DNA from: Acetivibrio cellulolyticus CD2
GTDB taxonomy: Bacteria; Bacillota; Clostridia; Acetivibrionales; Acetivibrionaceae
Length of the DNA: 64,000 nt
Direction: 5' to 3'
Assembly: GCF_000179595.2 (NCBI RefSeq)
Contig: NZ_JH556657.1
Coordinates: 592,593-656,592 of the forward strand
In this document: positions 9,801-19,305 of the stretch, piece after piece
Position numbering within the stretch: the stretch's first letter is position 1
Layout of the letters: each line of letters opens with the position of its first letter
Notes under the pieces: generated by a model
Databases searched by the model: none
Seen by the model: only the letters and a program-made list of their open reading frames with translations
Told to the model about the DNA's origin: nothing
Made by a program: the position numbers and the translations under genes

Positions 9801-12800
9801 TGTGAAATGGTTGATAGATTAAGACAAGGTGGTTGCAGCGTTATTGAGGTTTTTTCGGGTAATGCTTATGAAGAAATCTGTAGTGAAAGATATATGGTTG
9901 GCAGTAATATTGAAGATTATAAAAAGGTTGTATCCCAAATAAAGCTTAAGGGGATATCCAAAATCATCCATGCTATGACTTTAGCAGATGAGGAAGCAAG
10001 TGATATTTCAGTGCTGAAGGAGAGCATGGCAAGAGGTGTTGGGAGTTTGTTCCGTCTTGCAAAGGCTGTTCAAAATATTAATTTGGATAAGCATCTGGAT
10101 ATTGTTGTGATTTCGGATTATGTAAACGAAGTTTCCGGCAACGAGAAAATAATTAAGCCTGAAAATGCGGCTTTGTTTGGATTGGCAAAGGTTGTTGACA
10201 GTGAGAACCCGAAAGTGAGCTTTAGATGTATTGATATAGACAACTATACAAGGTTAGATGACATATTCCCGGAATTGATGTGTGATGGTGGCTCCTCTGC
10301 TGTGGCATACCGTCAGGGTAAAAGATATATTGAGGAGCTTGGTGAATTTGATATTGAAAATATTAAAAAGAGAGAAATCATGCTGCACGAAGAAGGTGCG
10401 TATATTATCACAGGCGGTTTGGGAGGGATAGCTCTTGAAGTTGCCCAATATCTTTCATCAAAAAGCAAAGTCAATTTGGTGTTGATCGGTCGTACAGATA
10501 TGCCTGAAAGGTCAGCATGGGATGACATAGTTGGTCTTGGAAATGATTTGAAAATTATAAATAAAATTAATGTTATTAGAAGAATAGAAGCTAAAGGGTC
10601 CAATGTAACCATTTTTAGAGCAGATGTTTCTGACATTAAGAAAATGTCTGAAGTTGTTGAAAAAACAAGACAGAAGTTTGGAAGAATCAACGGAGTTATT
10701 CATTCTGCAGGACAGGCAGGAGAAGGGTTCTTAATTAATAAGAATGAGAAAGTTTTTGACAGCGTGTTAGCACCAAAAGTAGAAGGTACTTGGATTTTAG
10801 ATAAATTAACGGACACGGATGAGTTGGATTTCTTTGTATTGTTTTCATCATCCACTACACTTGCGGGCATAGTTGGGCAGGGTGATTATACTGCTGCGAA
10901 TGCATACCTGGATTCATATGCAGCTTATAGAAACAAGAAGGGCAGAAAGTCATTGACTATTAAATGGTCTGCGTGGAAAGAGACAGGTATGGCTTTCAAT
11001 TATGGTGTTAACTCTGATGGCTTTTTCAAGGTGCTGCCAACTCAGAAAGCTATCTATGCCTTTGGCCAGGTTTTAAACAGGGATATTGAAAGGGTTTTTA
11101 TAGGAGAAATAAATTTCAGAAATCAATCCTTTGATCAGCAAAAGTTTCCTTTTATAAAGCTGTCAAAAGAAATTATAAGCAAATTTGTGGACGATAAAGA
11201 ACAGTTGGCTCAAGTACAGGTAAATAAAGATGAAGTACAGAAAAATACAAATGCAGATTTAAATCCAAATAAAGAAACGGATATTCTGATAGCTGGAGAA
11301 GCAAATCAAAATTATACAAGTACGGAAATAAGTTTGGCATATGTATACAGTGAGGTGTTGGGGCTAAAAGAAGTTAACATCTACGATGATTTCTATGATT
11401 TGGGCGGGGACTCAATTATAGCAATGAAGATTATAAACACAATTAATAAAAAGCTCAATATTAAATCGGATGTTATAGATTTATTTGATAACACTACTGT
11501 AAAAGAGTTTGCAAAATATATTGATGATGAGTATCTAGTAAAAATCAGTTCAAATAACAAAGCTGAAGAGGATGCCATTTTACCTGTTCCTAAAGCGGAG
11601 TATTACAGTGCTTCGGCTGCTCAGAGCAGACTATATATTCTAAACCAATTTGATATAGGGAGCACTGCTTATAACATTACAAAAGTAATGAAAATCATAG
11701 GAAACATTGATATTAAGAGATTTGAGACGGCATTTAAAAAGCTTATAGAGCGGCATGAAATATTGAGGACATCTTTCTCAGTTGTGGACCAAAACCTTGT
11801 GCAAAAAGTGCATGACAGCATTGATTTCAATATCAGTGAAGTGGATTTATACAGCAAGGATGAGAATGGTTATGTATCTTATGAAGACATAAAAGAAAAT
11901 ATTGATGCTTTTATCAGGCCGTTTGATTTGGGTACACTGCCATTGTTGCGGGTGGGGCTCATCAGGATATCCATGGAAGAATATCTTATGATTTTTGACA
12001 TCCACCACATTATTTCGGATGGAACATCCATAGGAATACTGACAAAAGAATTGACTGATTTATACAGGGGAATGGATATTCCGGAGCTTAAGGTTCAATA
12101 TAAGGATTTTTCCATATGGCAGAATGATTTTTTCAATACGGAAGCATTGAAAAAGCAGGAGAAATACTGGTTGGAAATATTTAAAAACGGTATTCCAGCT
12201 TTGAACTTGCCTACTGATTATTACAGACCTCTTGTACAGAGTTTTTGTGGAGATAAGGTTGACTTTAAGCTGGACAGGACTTTATTTGATAATTTAAACA
12301 AAAGATCTGCAGAAGCAGGGACTACTTTGTTTATGTACATGATTTCTGCGTTTAATGTTTTATTACATAAGTACACCGGACAGGAAGATATAATAATCGG
12401 TTCTCCTGTCGAAGGCAGGAAACATAAGGATTTGGACAACCTCGCAGGTATGTTTGTTAATACCCTTGCATTAAGAAACTATCCTAAAGCTGATAAAACT
12501 TTTGAACAATTACTGAAGGAAGTAAAGGAAAACTCATTAAATGCCTACGCGAATCAAGACTATCAATTTGACAAATTGGTTGATGTATTAGATATAGAAA
12601 GAGATATGTCCAGAAATCCCTTATTTGATATAATGTTTGATTTCCAGACAGTTAAGAGCACAGAAGTTGAAATGGCTGGTCTGAGGCTTATACCTTATGA
12701 ATATGGGAAAATGACAACTAATTTTGACATTGTGCTGCATATCATAGCAAGTAATGATGCTTTATCCTGTTCATTTGAATTCTGCACAGAGCTTTTTAGA

Positions 12801-15800
12801 AAAGAAACAGTGGCAAGAATGGCAAAGCATTATCTAAATATTTTGGATGTAATAGTAAGTCAGCCTGAAATAAAGCTTTCTGATATTGAAATGATTTTAG
12901 AAGAGGAAAAGCAGCTTATACTTGGAAATTTTAATGACACAGGAACTGAATACCCTGCTGATAAAACGATACACCAAATATTTGAGGAAGAGTGTAGGAA
13001 AGCACCCAATAATATTGCTTTAGTATGTGGAAACAGGCAATTAACTTACGGAGAATTAAGCAAAAAGTCCAACCAACTGGCAAAAGTACTCAGAATTAAG
13101 GGAGTAGTACGAGAAAGTATTGTTGGGATTATGGCAGAGAGTTCTATAGAGATGGCCATTGGAATCATTGGCATATTAAAAGCGGGAGGGGCATACCTTC
13201 CGATTGACCCTGATTATCCTGCTGACAGGATAGGGTACATGATTGGGGACAGTGGTGCCAATATAATGCTTGTGCAAAATCACTTGCAGGACAGGTTTGG
13301 TTTCAAGGGAGAAATACTAGACCTTGATGCCCTTGACTCATATTCCGAAGATCATATAAGTATCGATAATGTAAATACCCCAGATGATTTGGCTTATATA
13401 ATTTACACCTCAGGTTCAACAGGAAAACCTAAGGGTGTTATGGTTGAACACAAAAATGTTATAAGACTTGTGAAAAATACAAACTATATTGAGTTTAAAC
13501 AGAATGACAGAATATTGAAGACAGGCGCCCTGGTATTTGATGCTTCTACATTTGAAATTTGGGGTGCTCTGTTAAATGGTTTAAGACTTTATCTGGTAGA
13601 TGAAAGTACAATAATTGACCCGATTAAGCTTGAGAGTGCTTTAAAAGAATATCAAATAACAACTTTATGGCTGACATCACCTCTGTTTAATCAGTTATCA
13701 CAGCAGCGAATTGAGCTGTTCAGTAGCCTTAAGAATCTGTTGGTAGGTGGAGATGTGTTATCTCCTAAGCATATAAACAGAGTAAGAGAGATGTATAAGG
13801 ATTTAAGAATTATAAATGGTTACGGACCTACTGAAAATACTACATTTTCTGTTTGCTTTGAGATAAATGACAGTTACGAGCAGAACATACCGATCGGTAA
13901 GCCTATAAGCAATTCAACTGCATACATTCTGGACAAAAACCGTAAATTACAGCCTATAGGTGTTGAAGGAGAGCTGTGTGTTGGTGGAGATGGTGTAGGC
14001 AGGGGTTATATAAACCAGCAGGAGAGAACGCAAGAAAAATTTGTTTCAGATCCCTTTTTAAAAGGCGGCAGAATGTATCTAACCGGCGATTCTGCAAGGT
14101 GGCTTCCTGATGGAAACATTGAGTTTTTAGGGAGGAAAGATAATCAGGTAAAGATCAGGGGTTTCCGTATTGAGATTGGTGAAATAGAGGAGCAGATATT
14201 AAGGCACAAATTAATAAAAGAAGCAATGGTTACTTCGAATAAAGACCTAAGTGATATAAAATACCTGATTGCATATTTTGTAGCAGACGAAGAACTGAAA
14301 GTTAATGAAATACGTGAATTCCTTTGTGCAAAACTTCCTGACTATATGATACCGTCATATTTTATTCAGTTGGACAGGCTGCCGCTGACAATTAACGGTA
14401 AGATAGACCATAAGTCTCTGCCAAAGCCGGAAGTGAATATTAATAAAGCAGCATTATATGATGCTCCGGCTAATGATACTGAAATAAAGCTTGTGGGTAT
14501 TTGGCAGGAAATTCTCGGAGTAGATGGGATAGGCACTAATGATAACTTCTTTGAAATGGGCGGACATTCACTGAGAGCTGCAATTCTTATATCAAGAATA
14601 CGTAAAGAAATAAATGCAGAGATATCGCTGAAAGATGTATTTGCCAATCCTACAGTGAAAGGGCTTGCTGACCAAATAAAAAGGTCAGAAAGAGAAGTGT
14701 TTGAAGTTATTGAGTGTGCTGAGAAAATGGACTTTTATCCCTTGTCACCGGCTCAGAAGAGAATGTATGTATTAAACAGGCTGGAAGGCAAAGGTACGGT
14801 TTACAATGTACCTGGTATGGTAATTTTGGATGGATCTATTGACAGGGTTCGATTTGAGAATACATTTAGAAAATTGGCACAAAGACATGAATCATTCAGA
14901 ACTTCCTTTGAAATTATTGCTGGTGAGCCAGTTCAAAGGATACATGAAAATGTAGAGTTCAATATAGAGTACTTTGAACTCCTAGAAGAGCTGGTCACCG
15001 AAAAAATCAGGGAATTGATTAAGCCTTTTGATTTAAGCAAAGCACCTCTACTTAGAGCAGTGCTGATAAAGGTTAGGGAAGACAGGCATATAATGCTTTT
15101 GGATATGCACCATATAATTTCCGATGGTACATCTTTGAACATTATAATAAGAGAGTTTTCTGAAATATACAACGGAAAAGAGCTTCCGCAATTGAGGATA
15201 CAGTACAAAGACTATACAATGTGGCAGAAAAAGCTCGCTGAAGAAGGTGTACTAAAGGAACAGGAAGAGTATTGGATGGAGAGGTTCAAAGGTGAAATAC
15301 CTGTACTCGATCTTCCGACGGACCGTGTAAGAGGTGCTGTGCAAAGCTTTGAAGGAAGCAACTTTGAATTTGAGATAAGCGGGGATTTGAGAGAGAGAAT
15401 AAATATCCTGACAAAAGAAACAGGAACTACTTTATACATGGTGCTTTTGGCTCTTTACAATACCTTTTTGATGAAATACACAGGTCAGGAAGATATAATA
15501 GTCGGCTCGCCTGTAGCGGGAAGACCCCATGCCGATTTGCTAAATATTGTGGGAATGTTTGTAAATACACTTGCTATGAGAAATTATCCGGGCAAGGATA
15601 AAACATTTATAGAGTTTTTGTATGAAGTGAAAGAGAATTCGTTGAAAGCATTTGAAAACCAGGAGTATCCTTTAGAAGACCTTGTTGAAAAGCTTGATTT
15701 AAGAAGAGACATGAGCAGGAATCCATTGTTTGATGTCATGTTAATTCTTCAAAATATGGACAGTGAGAACCTTGAGGTTCAGGGTTTGGTTATGAAGCCT

Positions 15801-18800
15801 TATAAGGCAGATACCGGGATATCCAAATTTGATCTTGCTTTTAATGTTGAGGAAAAGAAGGATTCAATACTTTTCTGTATTGAGTATGCTTCAGAACTTT
15901 TCAATAAGGATACCATAGCTCGCATGTCTTTGCATTATATAAAAATCCTTGAAGAGGTACTGAAAAATCCTGAAAGAAAGCTTTCTGATCTAGAGATGAT
16001 TACTGATTATGAGAAGAAGCTTATTTGCGAATTTAATAACACAGAAGCAGTGTACTCAAAAGATAAAACAATACAACAGCTGTTTGAAGAGCAGGTAGAG
16101 AATACACCTGACAATTTAGCGGTTATTTGTGAAGATGAGCAGCTTACTTATAGGGAACTTAATGAGAGGGCAAACCAACTTGCAGGTATATTGCGCAAAA
16201 AGGGAGTAAAACGTGAGAGCATAATAGCAATAATGGCTGAACCGTCACTCCATATGGTAGCAGGTATTATGGGGATACTCAAGGCAGGTGGAGCTTATTT
16301 GCCTATAGACCCAGAATATCCCGAGGACAGAATAAAATATATGCTTGAAGACAGCAAAACAGAGCTTCTTTTAAAGTATGGCGGGCAAAATAAAGAAATC
16401 AAATTTATGGGTGAGATAATAGACCTTGACGATGAAGCGATCTGCAAGGAAGCAGTTGAAAACCCAAAGTCCGTTAATACTCCAAATGACCTTGCATATG
16501 TAATATATACTTCAGGTTCCACTGGAAAACCAAAGGGAGTTATGATCGAACATAGAGGCCTGGTTAACTTTGTTCAATGGAGACACAACGCTTATAATTA
16601 TTCTTCTGGCGATGTAAGTTTACAGATGCTGTCATTTTCTTTTGATGGTTTTGGAACAAACCTGTATCCTGCTTTATTGGCGGGAGGTAGTGTTGTTATA
16701 CCAAATAACATCCACAAAATGAACTTTACACATATTAAAGGTCTTATAAAGCAGAGAAAAGTAACTAATATGAGTATTGTACCGTCAATGTATGGCGCAA
16801 TTCTTGAAAGTTCACAGGCGGAGGACTTGAATTCAATAAGGTTCATAGTTCTTGCAGGGGAGAAATGTGATAAATGGCTTGTAGAAAAAAGCTTTTCAAT
16901 AAGTCCGAATATCAGGCTTATTAACGAATATGGACCGACAGAAAACACTATTACAACAACGGCATTAGTTGGAATGAAAAGTGACTGTGAAGCTATTATT
17001 GGAACCCCGATTTCCAATAACAAAGTATATATTCTGGATGCTGATGGAAAGGGACAACTGCTTCCTATAGGAATAGTGGGTGAATTATGTATCTCAGGAG
17101 ATAGTTTGTCCAGAGGGTATTTAAATCAGCCTGAACTTACAGCCCAAAAGTTTAAAGAGAATCCATTTGAGACCGGAGAAAAAATATATCACACCGGTGA
17201 CCTGGCGAAATGGCGGCCTGATGGGAATATAGAGTTTATAGGAAGAATGGATAATCAGGTAAAGCTGAGAGGTTATAGGATCGAATTAGGAGAAATAGAA
17301 AAACTTCTTTTACAGCACAGCAAAGTAAAAGAAGCAGTTGTAATTGTAAGAGGGGATAATGGAGGAGATAAATGCCTGTGTGCATATATTGCTGCACAAG
17401 AAGAAATTGATCAAAACAGCATACGTACACAACTATTGGAAGAACTGCCCGAATACATGATACCGTCATGCTTTGTGGTTCTAACAAAAATACCTATTAC
17501 TCCGAACGGAAAAGTTGATATAAAGGCATTACCTGAACCTGTGAAAAGCAAAGACAAGGCTATGGAGTACGAAGCACTAGGCAACGAACTTGAACAAAAA
17601 ATTGTAAGTATTTGGAGTGAAGTGCTTGGAACCCCAAATATAGGAATAAATGATAATTTCTTTGAGCTTGGGGGGCATTCACTGAAAGCTGCTGTAATGT
17701 TGTCTAAGATCCATAAGGAAATGAATATTGAAATGCCTCTTAAAGAGTTTTTTGTGAGGCCAACGGTGAAATCCCAGGCTTCTTTCATAAAAGAAGCTTC
17801 AAAAAGCATATTTACTTCAATTGAACCTACTCCTAAAAAAGATTTCTATCCATTATCTTCTGCACAGAAGAGAATGCTTATACAGGCTCAGATTCAAGGA
17901 GATGGAACGGCATATAACTCCCCGGGTGCGGTAATAATTGAAGGCAAAATAGATAAAGTTCAATTTGAGAATGCTTTGAAAATGCTTTTAGAAAGGCATG
18001 AGACTCTTAGAACATCCTTTGAAATGATAGATATGGAGGGGGTACAGAGAGTCCACGAAAAAGTTGAATTTAATGTTGAATACTATAAATGGCAGGAAGA
18101 AGACATTGATGAAAAGATAAAGACATTAGTAAGACCTTTTGATTTAAGTAAAGCGCCACTATTTAGAGTAGTGCTTGTTGAACTCAAAGAAGACAGGCAT
18201 ATGATGATGTACGATATGCATCATATTATTTCTGATGGTGTATCCATGGACATTTTGACAGGAGAATTTTTTGCGCTTTATGCTGGAAAAGAGCTGCCAC
18301 AATTAAGGATACAATACAGGGACTATACATTATGGCAGGAAAGGCTTTTTAGAGAAGGCGTTCTGAAAAAGCAGGAAGATTACTGGATGGAAACTTACAG
18401 AGGTGAAATTCCAGAGCTTGATTTGCCTACTGATTACAAAAGGCCTGATGTAATGAATTATAGAGGCAGCAGAATATATTTCAAAATGGGAACAGAGCTC
18501 TATAAAAAGATCAGAAGTTTTGCAATTGAAACTGAAACAACACTTTATATGCTGCTGCTGTCTGCATACAATCTGCTTCTATCAAAGTACACGGGCAAGG
18601 AGGATGTTATCGTTGCATCTCCAATTGCCGGGAGACAACACGCAGATCTTGAAAACATTATCGGAATGTTTGTAAATATGCTTCCGATGAGGAATTTCCC
18701 AAAAGAGCAAATGAAATTTATTGATTTTATAGACAGTGTTAAGGGCAACTGTCTAAAAGCATACGAAAACCAGGATTATCAGCTGGAGATGCTTATAGAA

Positions 18801-19181
18801 AAGCTTTTGGAAATAGGAAGCTTGAATAGGAATTCAAATAGGAATCCGTTATTTGATGTTGTTTTTGCGATGCAAAATACTGTTTCAAATTTTGTAGAGG
18901 TCGAAGGATTAAAGTTTTATCAAAAAGAGTTGGAATTCGGTTCGGTTAAGTTTGATATTTTGATTGATGCATATGAAGAGAATGAGGATATAAGGTTTGT
19001 ATTGGAATATTCGACAGATTTATTTAAAAGGTCAACTGCCGAAAGAATTACACAAAACTTTATTGAAATACTTGAGCAGGCTGTAAACAACAAAGACATG
19101 CAGCTTAAAGATTTTACTATCAGCAATAACATATTGATAGCAAGTGACACAGAAGAAAATACTGTCGATTTTACTTTTTGA
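6876..19181 (+). CDS. NRPS2: hybrid trans-AT PKS-NRPS, KS-DH-KR-ACP-C-A-PCP-C-A-PCP-C
   Basis: 4101-residue hybrid starting at ATG 6876 after GGGGGG. KS 27-450 has the full triad: C197 in DTACSSA, H330 in HGTGT, H370 in KTNIGHL. No AT follows, only linker and VGLPVYPFERSRCW, the trans-AT pattern. DH about 650-935 has H677 (HKISG, but V where the family Pro sits) and D844 (LLDNALT, T in place of the usual Gln/His). KR about 945-1390 has GGLGG and Y1338. ACP Ser is S1513. C domains are near 1575, 2620 and 3656, all HHIISDG. A1 (2030-2520) reads D-A-F-W-L-G-G-T-F-K, one change from the published Val code DAFWIGGTFK. A2 (3065-3560) reads D-G-T-S-V-A-E-I-T-K, unassigned. PCP serines are S2565 and S3602. 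It ends with a complete C domain and the tail EENTVDFTF. The next assembly-line protein starts with half a C domain and an A domain, so this terminal C should serve that module. Confidence 0.95.
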   Translation: MDFSSIKLGKVNMNKYSDIEEISSKDIAIIGMACEFGSAKNADEFWANLRAGVDLVREFPDVRRLDTDDFLRSMNMDKTEYQEGAFLDEVDKFDYTFFRLSPKEAALMSPNQRLFLETAWKTIEDAGYGGNKLNGSKTGVYIGFEADAPVDYKRFIEELDPSSIPLAVPGNLTPIIASRIAYLLDLKGPSMSIDTACSSALVAIHTAIRAIRNGECEMAIAGSVRINILPAQAQFKLGIESSDGRTKAFDDSSDGTGSGEGTAAVLLKPLSAAIRDRDNIYAVIKGSAVNQDGRSIGITAPNVLAQEDVIVSAWKDAGIDPLSISYIEAHGTGTKLGDPIEVDGIRRAFRRYTDKKQFVPIGSVKTNIGHLDNAAGIAGLIKCVLALKYAEIPPSIHFKTPNSKIDFADSPVFVNDKLKEWKTEEYPKRCGISSFGFSGTNCHLILEEAPVSKITKGTEKRDLYFLALSAKSQSCLVNLIERYKAFLEKEVNVDIADICFTANTGRGHYNYRLAVIFESLEELKQKLGSAALKTDEAKNIYYAYHKIVSEIKENKADWEITDSVQKEISTKVSSEISEFISDRKNVGLLEKICCLYVKGADVEFEKLYKDELRSRVGLPVYPFERSRCWIEVAKNVKINDEKNSIGALVDCCRLKSMNLEVFSKEFDSERNWILKEHKISGNNVLVGTAYLEMVMQTFGKSNKGCPIEMKDIVFLTPLVMNSHEKREVQLIINKEDENYKFTAVSNCDAENENWSKHIEGRASALKSCRALLCDVDEIKKSCNEEVITPNINDYNDKTVFELGLRWGSIRKIYVGENQLLSHIELDGEFESELEDYTLYPSLLDNALTTIPLIRRSLKNSSSNLEDSIFLPFSYGLIKVYRALPSKFYSHVTSISNISEDSQTVSFNISLIDMSGEVLVEIENYSLKKMRSAKGLQQSNDKLFHQTRWINCEIETKDRFIKKENILVFSSKSRLECEMVDRLRQGGCSVIEVFSGNAYEEICSERYMVGSNIEDYKKVVSQIKLKGISKIIHAMTLADEEASDISVLKESMARGVGSLFRLAKAVQNINLDKHLDIVVISDYVNEVSGNEKIIKPENAALFGLAKVVDSENPKVSFRCIDIDNYTRLDDIFPELMCDGGSSAVAYRQGKRYIEELGEFDIENIKKREIMLHEEGAYIITGGLGGIALEVAQYLSSKSKVNLVLIGRTDMPERSAWDDIVGLGNDLKIINKINVIRRIEAKGSNVTIFRADVSDIKKMSEVVEKTRQKFGRINGVIHSAGQAGEGFLINKNEKVFDSVLAPKVEGTWILDKLTDTDELDFFVLFSSSTTLAGIVGQGDYTAANAYLDSYAAYRNKKGRKSLTIKWSAWKETGMAFNYGVNSDGFFKVLPTQKAIYAFGQVLNRDIERVFIGEINFRNQSFDQQKFPFIKLSKEIISKFVDDKEQLAQVQVNKDEVQKNTNADLNPNKETDILIAGEANQNYTSTEISLAYVYSEVLGLKEVNIYDDFYDLGGDSIIAMKIINTINKKLNIKSDVIDLFDNTTVKEFAKYIDDEYLVKISSNNKAEEDAILPVPKAEYYSASAAQSRLYILNQFDIGSTAYNITKVMKIIGNIDIKRFETAFKKLIERHEILRTSFSVVDQNLVQKVHDSIDFNISEVDLYSKDENGYVSYEDIKENIDAFIRPFDLGTLPLLRVGLIRISMEEYLMIFDIHHIISDGTSIGILTKELTDLYRGMDIPELKVQYKDFSIWQNDFFNTEALKKQEKYWLEIFKNGIPALNLPTDYYRPLVQSFCGDKVDFKLDRTLFDNLNKRSAEAGTTLFMYMISAFNVLLHKYTGQEDIIIGSPVEGRKHKDLDNLAGMFVNTLALRNYPKADKTFEQLLKEVKENSLNAYANQDYQFDKLVDVLDIERDMSRNPLFDIMFDFQTVKSTEVEMAGLRLIPYEYGKMTTNFDIVLHIIASNDALSCSFEFCTELFRKETVARMAKHYLNILDVIVSQPEIKLSDIEMILEEEKQLILGNFNDTGTEYPADKTIHQIFEEECRKAPNNIALVCGNRQLTYGELSKKSNQLAKVLRIKGVVRESIVGIMAESSIEMAIGIIGILKAGGAYLPIDPDYPADRIGYMIGDSGANIMLVQNHLQDRFGFKGEILDLDALDSYSEDHISIDNVNTPDDLAYIIYTSGSTGKPKGVMVEHKNVIRLVKNTNYIEFKQNDRILKTGALVFDASTFEIWGALLNGLRLYLVDESTIIDPIKLESALKEYQITTLWLTSPLFNQLSQQRIELFSSLKNLLVGGDVLSPKHINRVREMYKDLRIINGYGPTENTTFSVCFEINDSYEQNIPIGKPISNSTAYILDKNRKLQPIGVEGELCVGGDGVGRGYINQQERTQEKFVSDPFLKGGRMYLTGDSARWLPDGNIEFLGRKDNQVKIRGFRIEIGEIEEQILRHKLIKEAMVTSNKDLSDIKYLIAYFVADEELKVNEIREFLCAKLPDYMIPSYFIQLDRLPLTINGKIDHKSLPKPEVNINKAALYDAPANDTEIKLVGIWQEILGVDGIGTNDNFFEMGGHSLRAAILISRIRKEINAEISLKDVFANPTVKGLADQIKRSEREVFEVIECAEKMDFYPLSPAQKRMYVLNRLEGKGTVYNVPGMVILDGSIDRVRFENTFRKLAQRHESFRTSFEIIAGEPVQRIHENVEFNIEYFELLEELVTEKIRELIKPFDLSKAPLLRAVLIKVREDRHIMLLDMHHIISDGTSLNIIIREFSEIYNGKELPQLRIQYKDYTMWQKKLAEEGVLKEQEEYWMERFKGEIPVLDLPTDRVRGAVQSFEGSNFEFEISGDLRERINILTKETGTTLYMVLLALYNTFLMKYTGQEDIIVGSPVAGRPHADLLNIVGMFVNTLAMRNYPGKDKTFIEFLYEVKENSLKAFENQEYPLEDLVEKLDLRRDMSRNPLFDVMLILQNMDSENLEVQGLVMKPYKADTGISKFDLAFNVEEKKDSILFCIEYASELFNKDTIARMSLHYIKILEEVLKNPERKLSDLEMITDYEKKLICEFNNTEAVYSKDKTIQQLFEEQVENTPDNLAVICEDEQLTYRELNERANQLAGILRKKGVKRESIIAIMAEPSLHMVAGIMGILKAGGAYLPIDPEYPEDRIKYMLEDSKTELLLKYGGQNKEIKFMGEIIDLDDEAICKEAVENPKSVNTPNDLAYVIYTSGSTGKPKGVMIEHRGLVNFVQWRHNAYNYSSGDVSLQMLSFSFDGFGTNLYPALLAGGSVVIPNNIHKMNFTHIKGLIKQRKVTNMSIVPSMYGAILESSQAEDLNSIRFIVLAGEKCDKWLVEKSFSISPNIRLINEYGPTENTITTTALVGMKSDCEAIIGTPISNNKVYILDADGKGQLLPIGIVGELCISGDSLSRGYLNQPELTAQKFKENPFETGEKIYHTGDLAKWRPDGNIEFIGRMDNQVKLRGYRIELGEIEKLLLQHSKVKEAVVIVRGDNGGDKCLCAYIAAQEEIDQNSIRTQLLEELPEYMIPSCFVVLTKIPITPNGKVDIKALPEPVKSKDKAMEYEALGNELEQKIVSIWSEVLGTPNIGINDNFFELGGHSLKAAVMLSKIHKEMNIEMPLKEFFVRPTVKSQASFIKEASKSIFTSIEPTPKKDFYPLSSAQKRMLIQAQIQGDGTAYNSPGAVIIEGKIDKVQFENALKMLLERHETLRTSFEMIDMEGVQRVHEKVEFNVEYYKWQEEDIDEKIKTLVRPFDLSKAPLFRVVLVELKEDRHMMMYDMHHIISDGVSMDILTGEFFALYAGKELPQLRIQYRDYTLWQERLFREGVLKKQEDYWMETYRGEIPELDLPTDYKRPDVMNYRGSRIYFKMGTELYKKIRSFAIETETTLYMLLLSAYNLLLSKYTGKEDVIVASPIAGRQHADLENIIGMFVNMLPMRNFPKEQMKFIDFIDSVKGNCLKAYENQDYQLEMLIEKLLEIGSLNRNSNRNPLFDVVFAMQNTVSNFVEVEGLKFYQKELEFGSVKFDILIDAYEENEDIRFVLEYSTDLFKRSTAERITQNFIEILEQAVNNKDMQLKDFTISNNILIASDTEENTVDFTF

Positions 19182-19188
19182 GATGATA

Positions 19189-19288
19189 AGGAATGCTGAA
19201 ATATAACTTCGACTATAATGTCACTTCAAGCCTTATTTGATCCAAATAGGCCACGTGAAAAATCCGAAGTAATAATTCAGTTATTCCT
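19189..19288 (+). repeat. Palindromic intergenic element with nested hairpin
   Basis: Nearly all of the 124-base gap between NRPS2 and the first radical SAM gene is a nested inverted repeat. The left arm 19189-19211 (AGGAATGCTGAAA...ACTTCG) is complementary, with few mismatches, to the right arm 19265-19288 (CGAAGTAATAATTCAG..ATTCCT). Inside it, TCAC/GTGA encloses a second stem, GCCTTATTTG/CAAATAGGC, at about 19229-19252. No T-run follows. The ribosome-binding site AGGAGG lies just after the element. It could be a MITE/REP-like element or a processing or attenuation hairpin. Confidence 0.7.
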
Positions 19289-19305
19289 ATATAGGAGGAG
19301 AAAAC

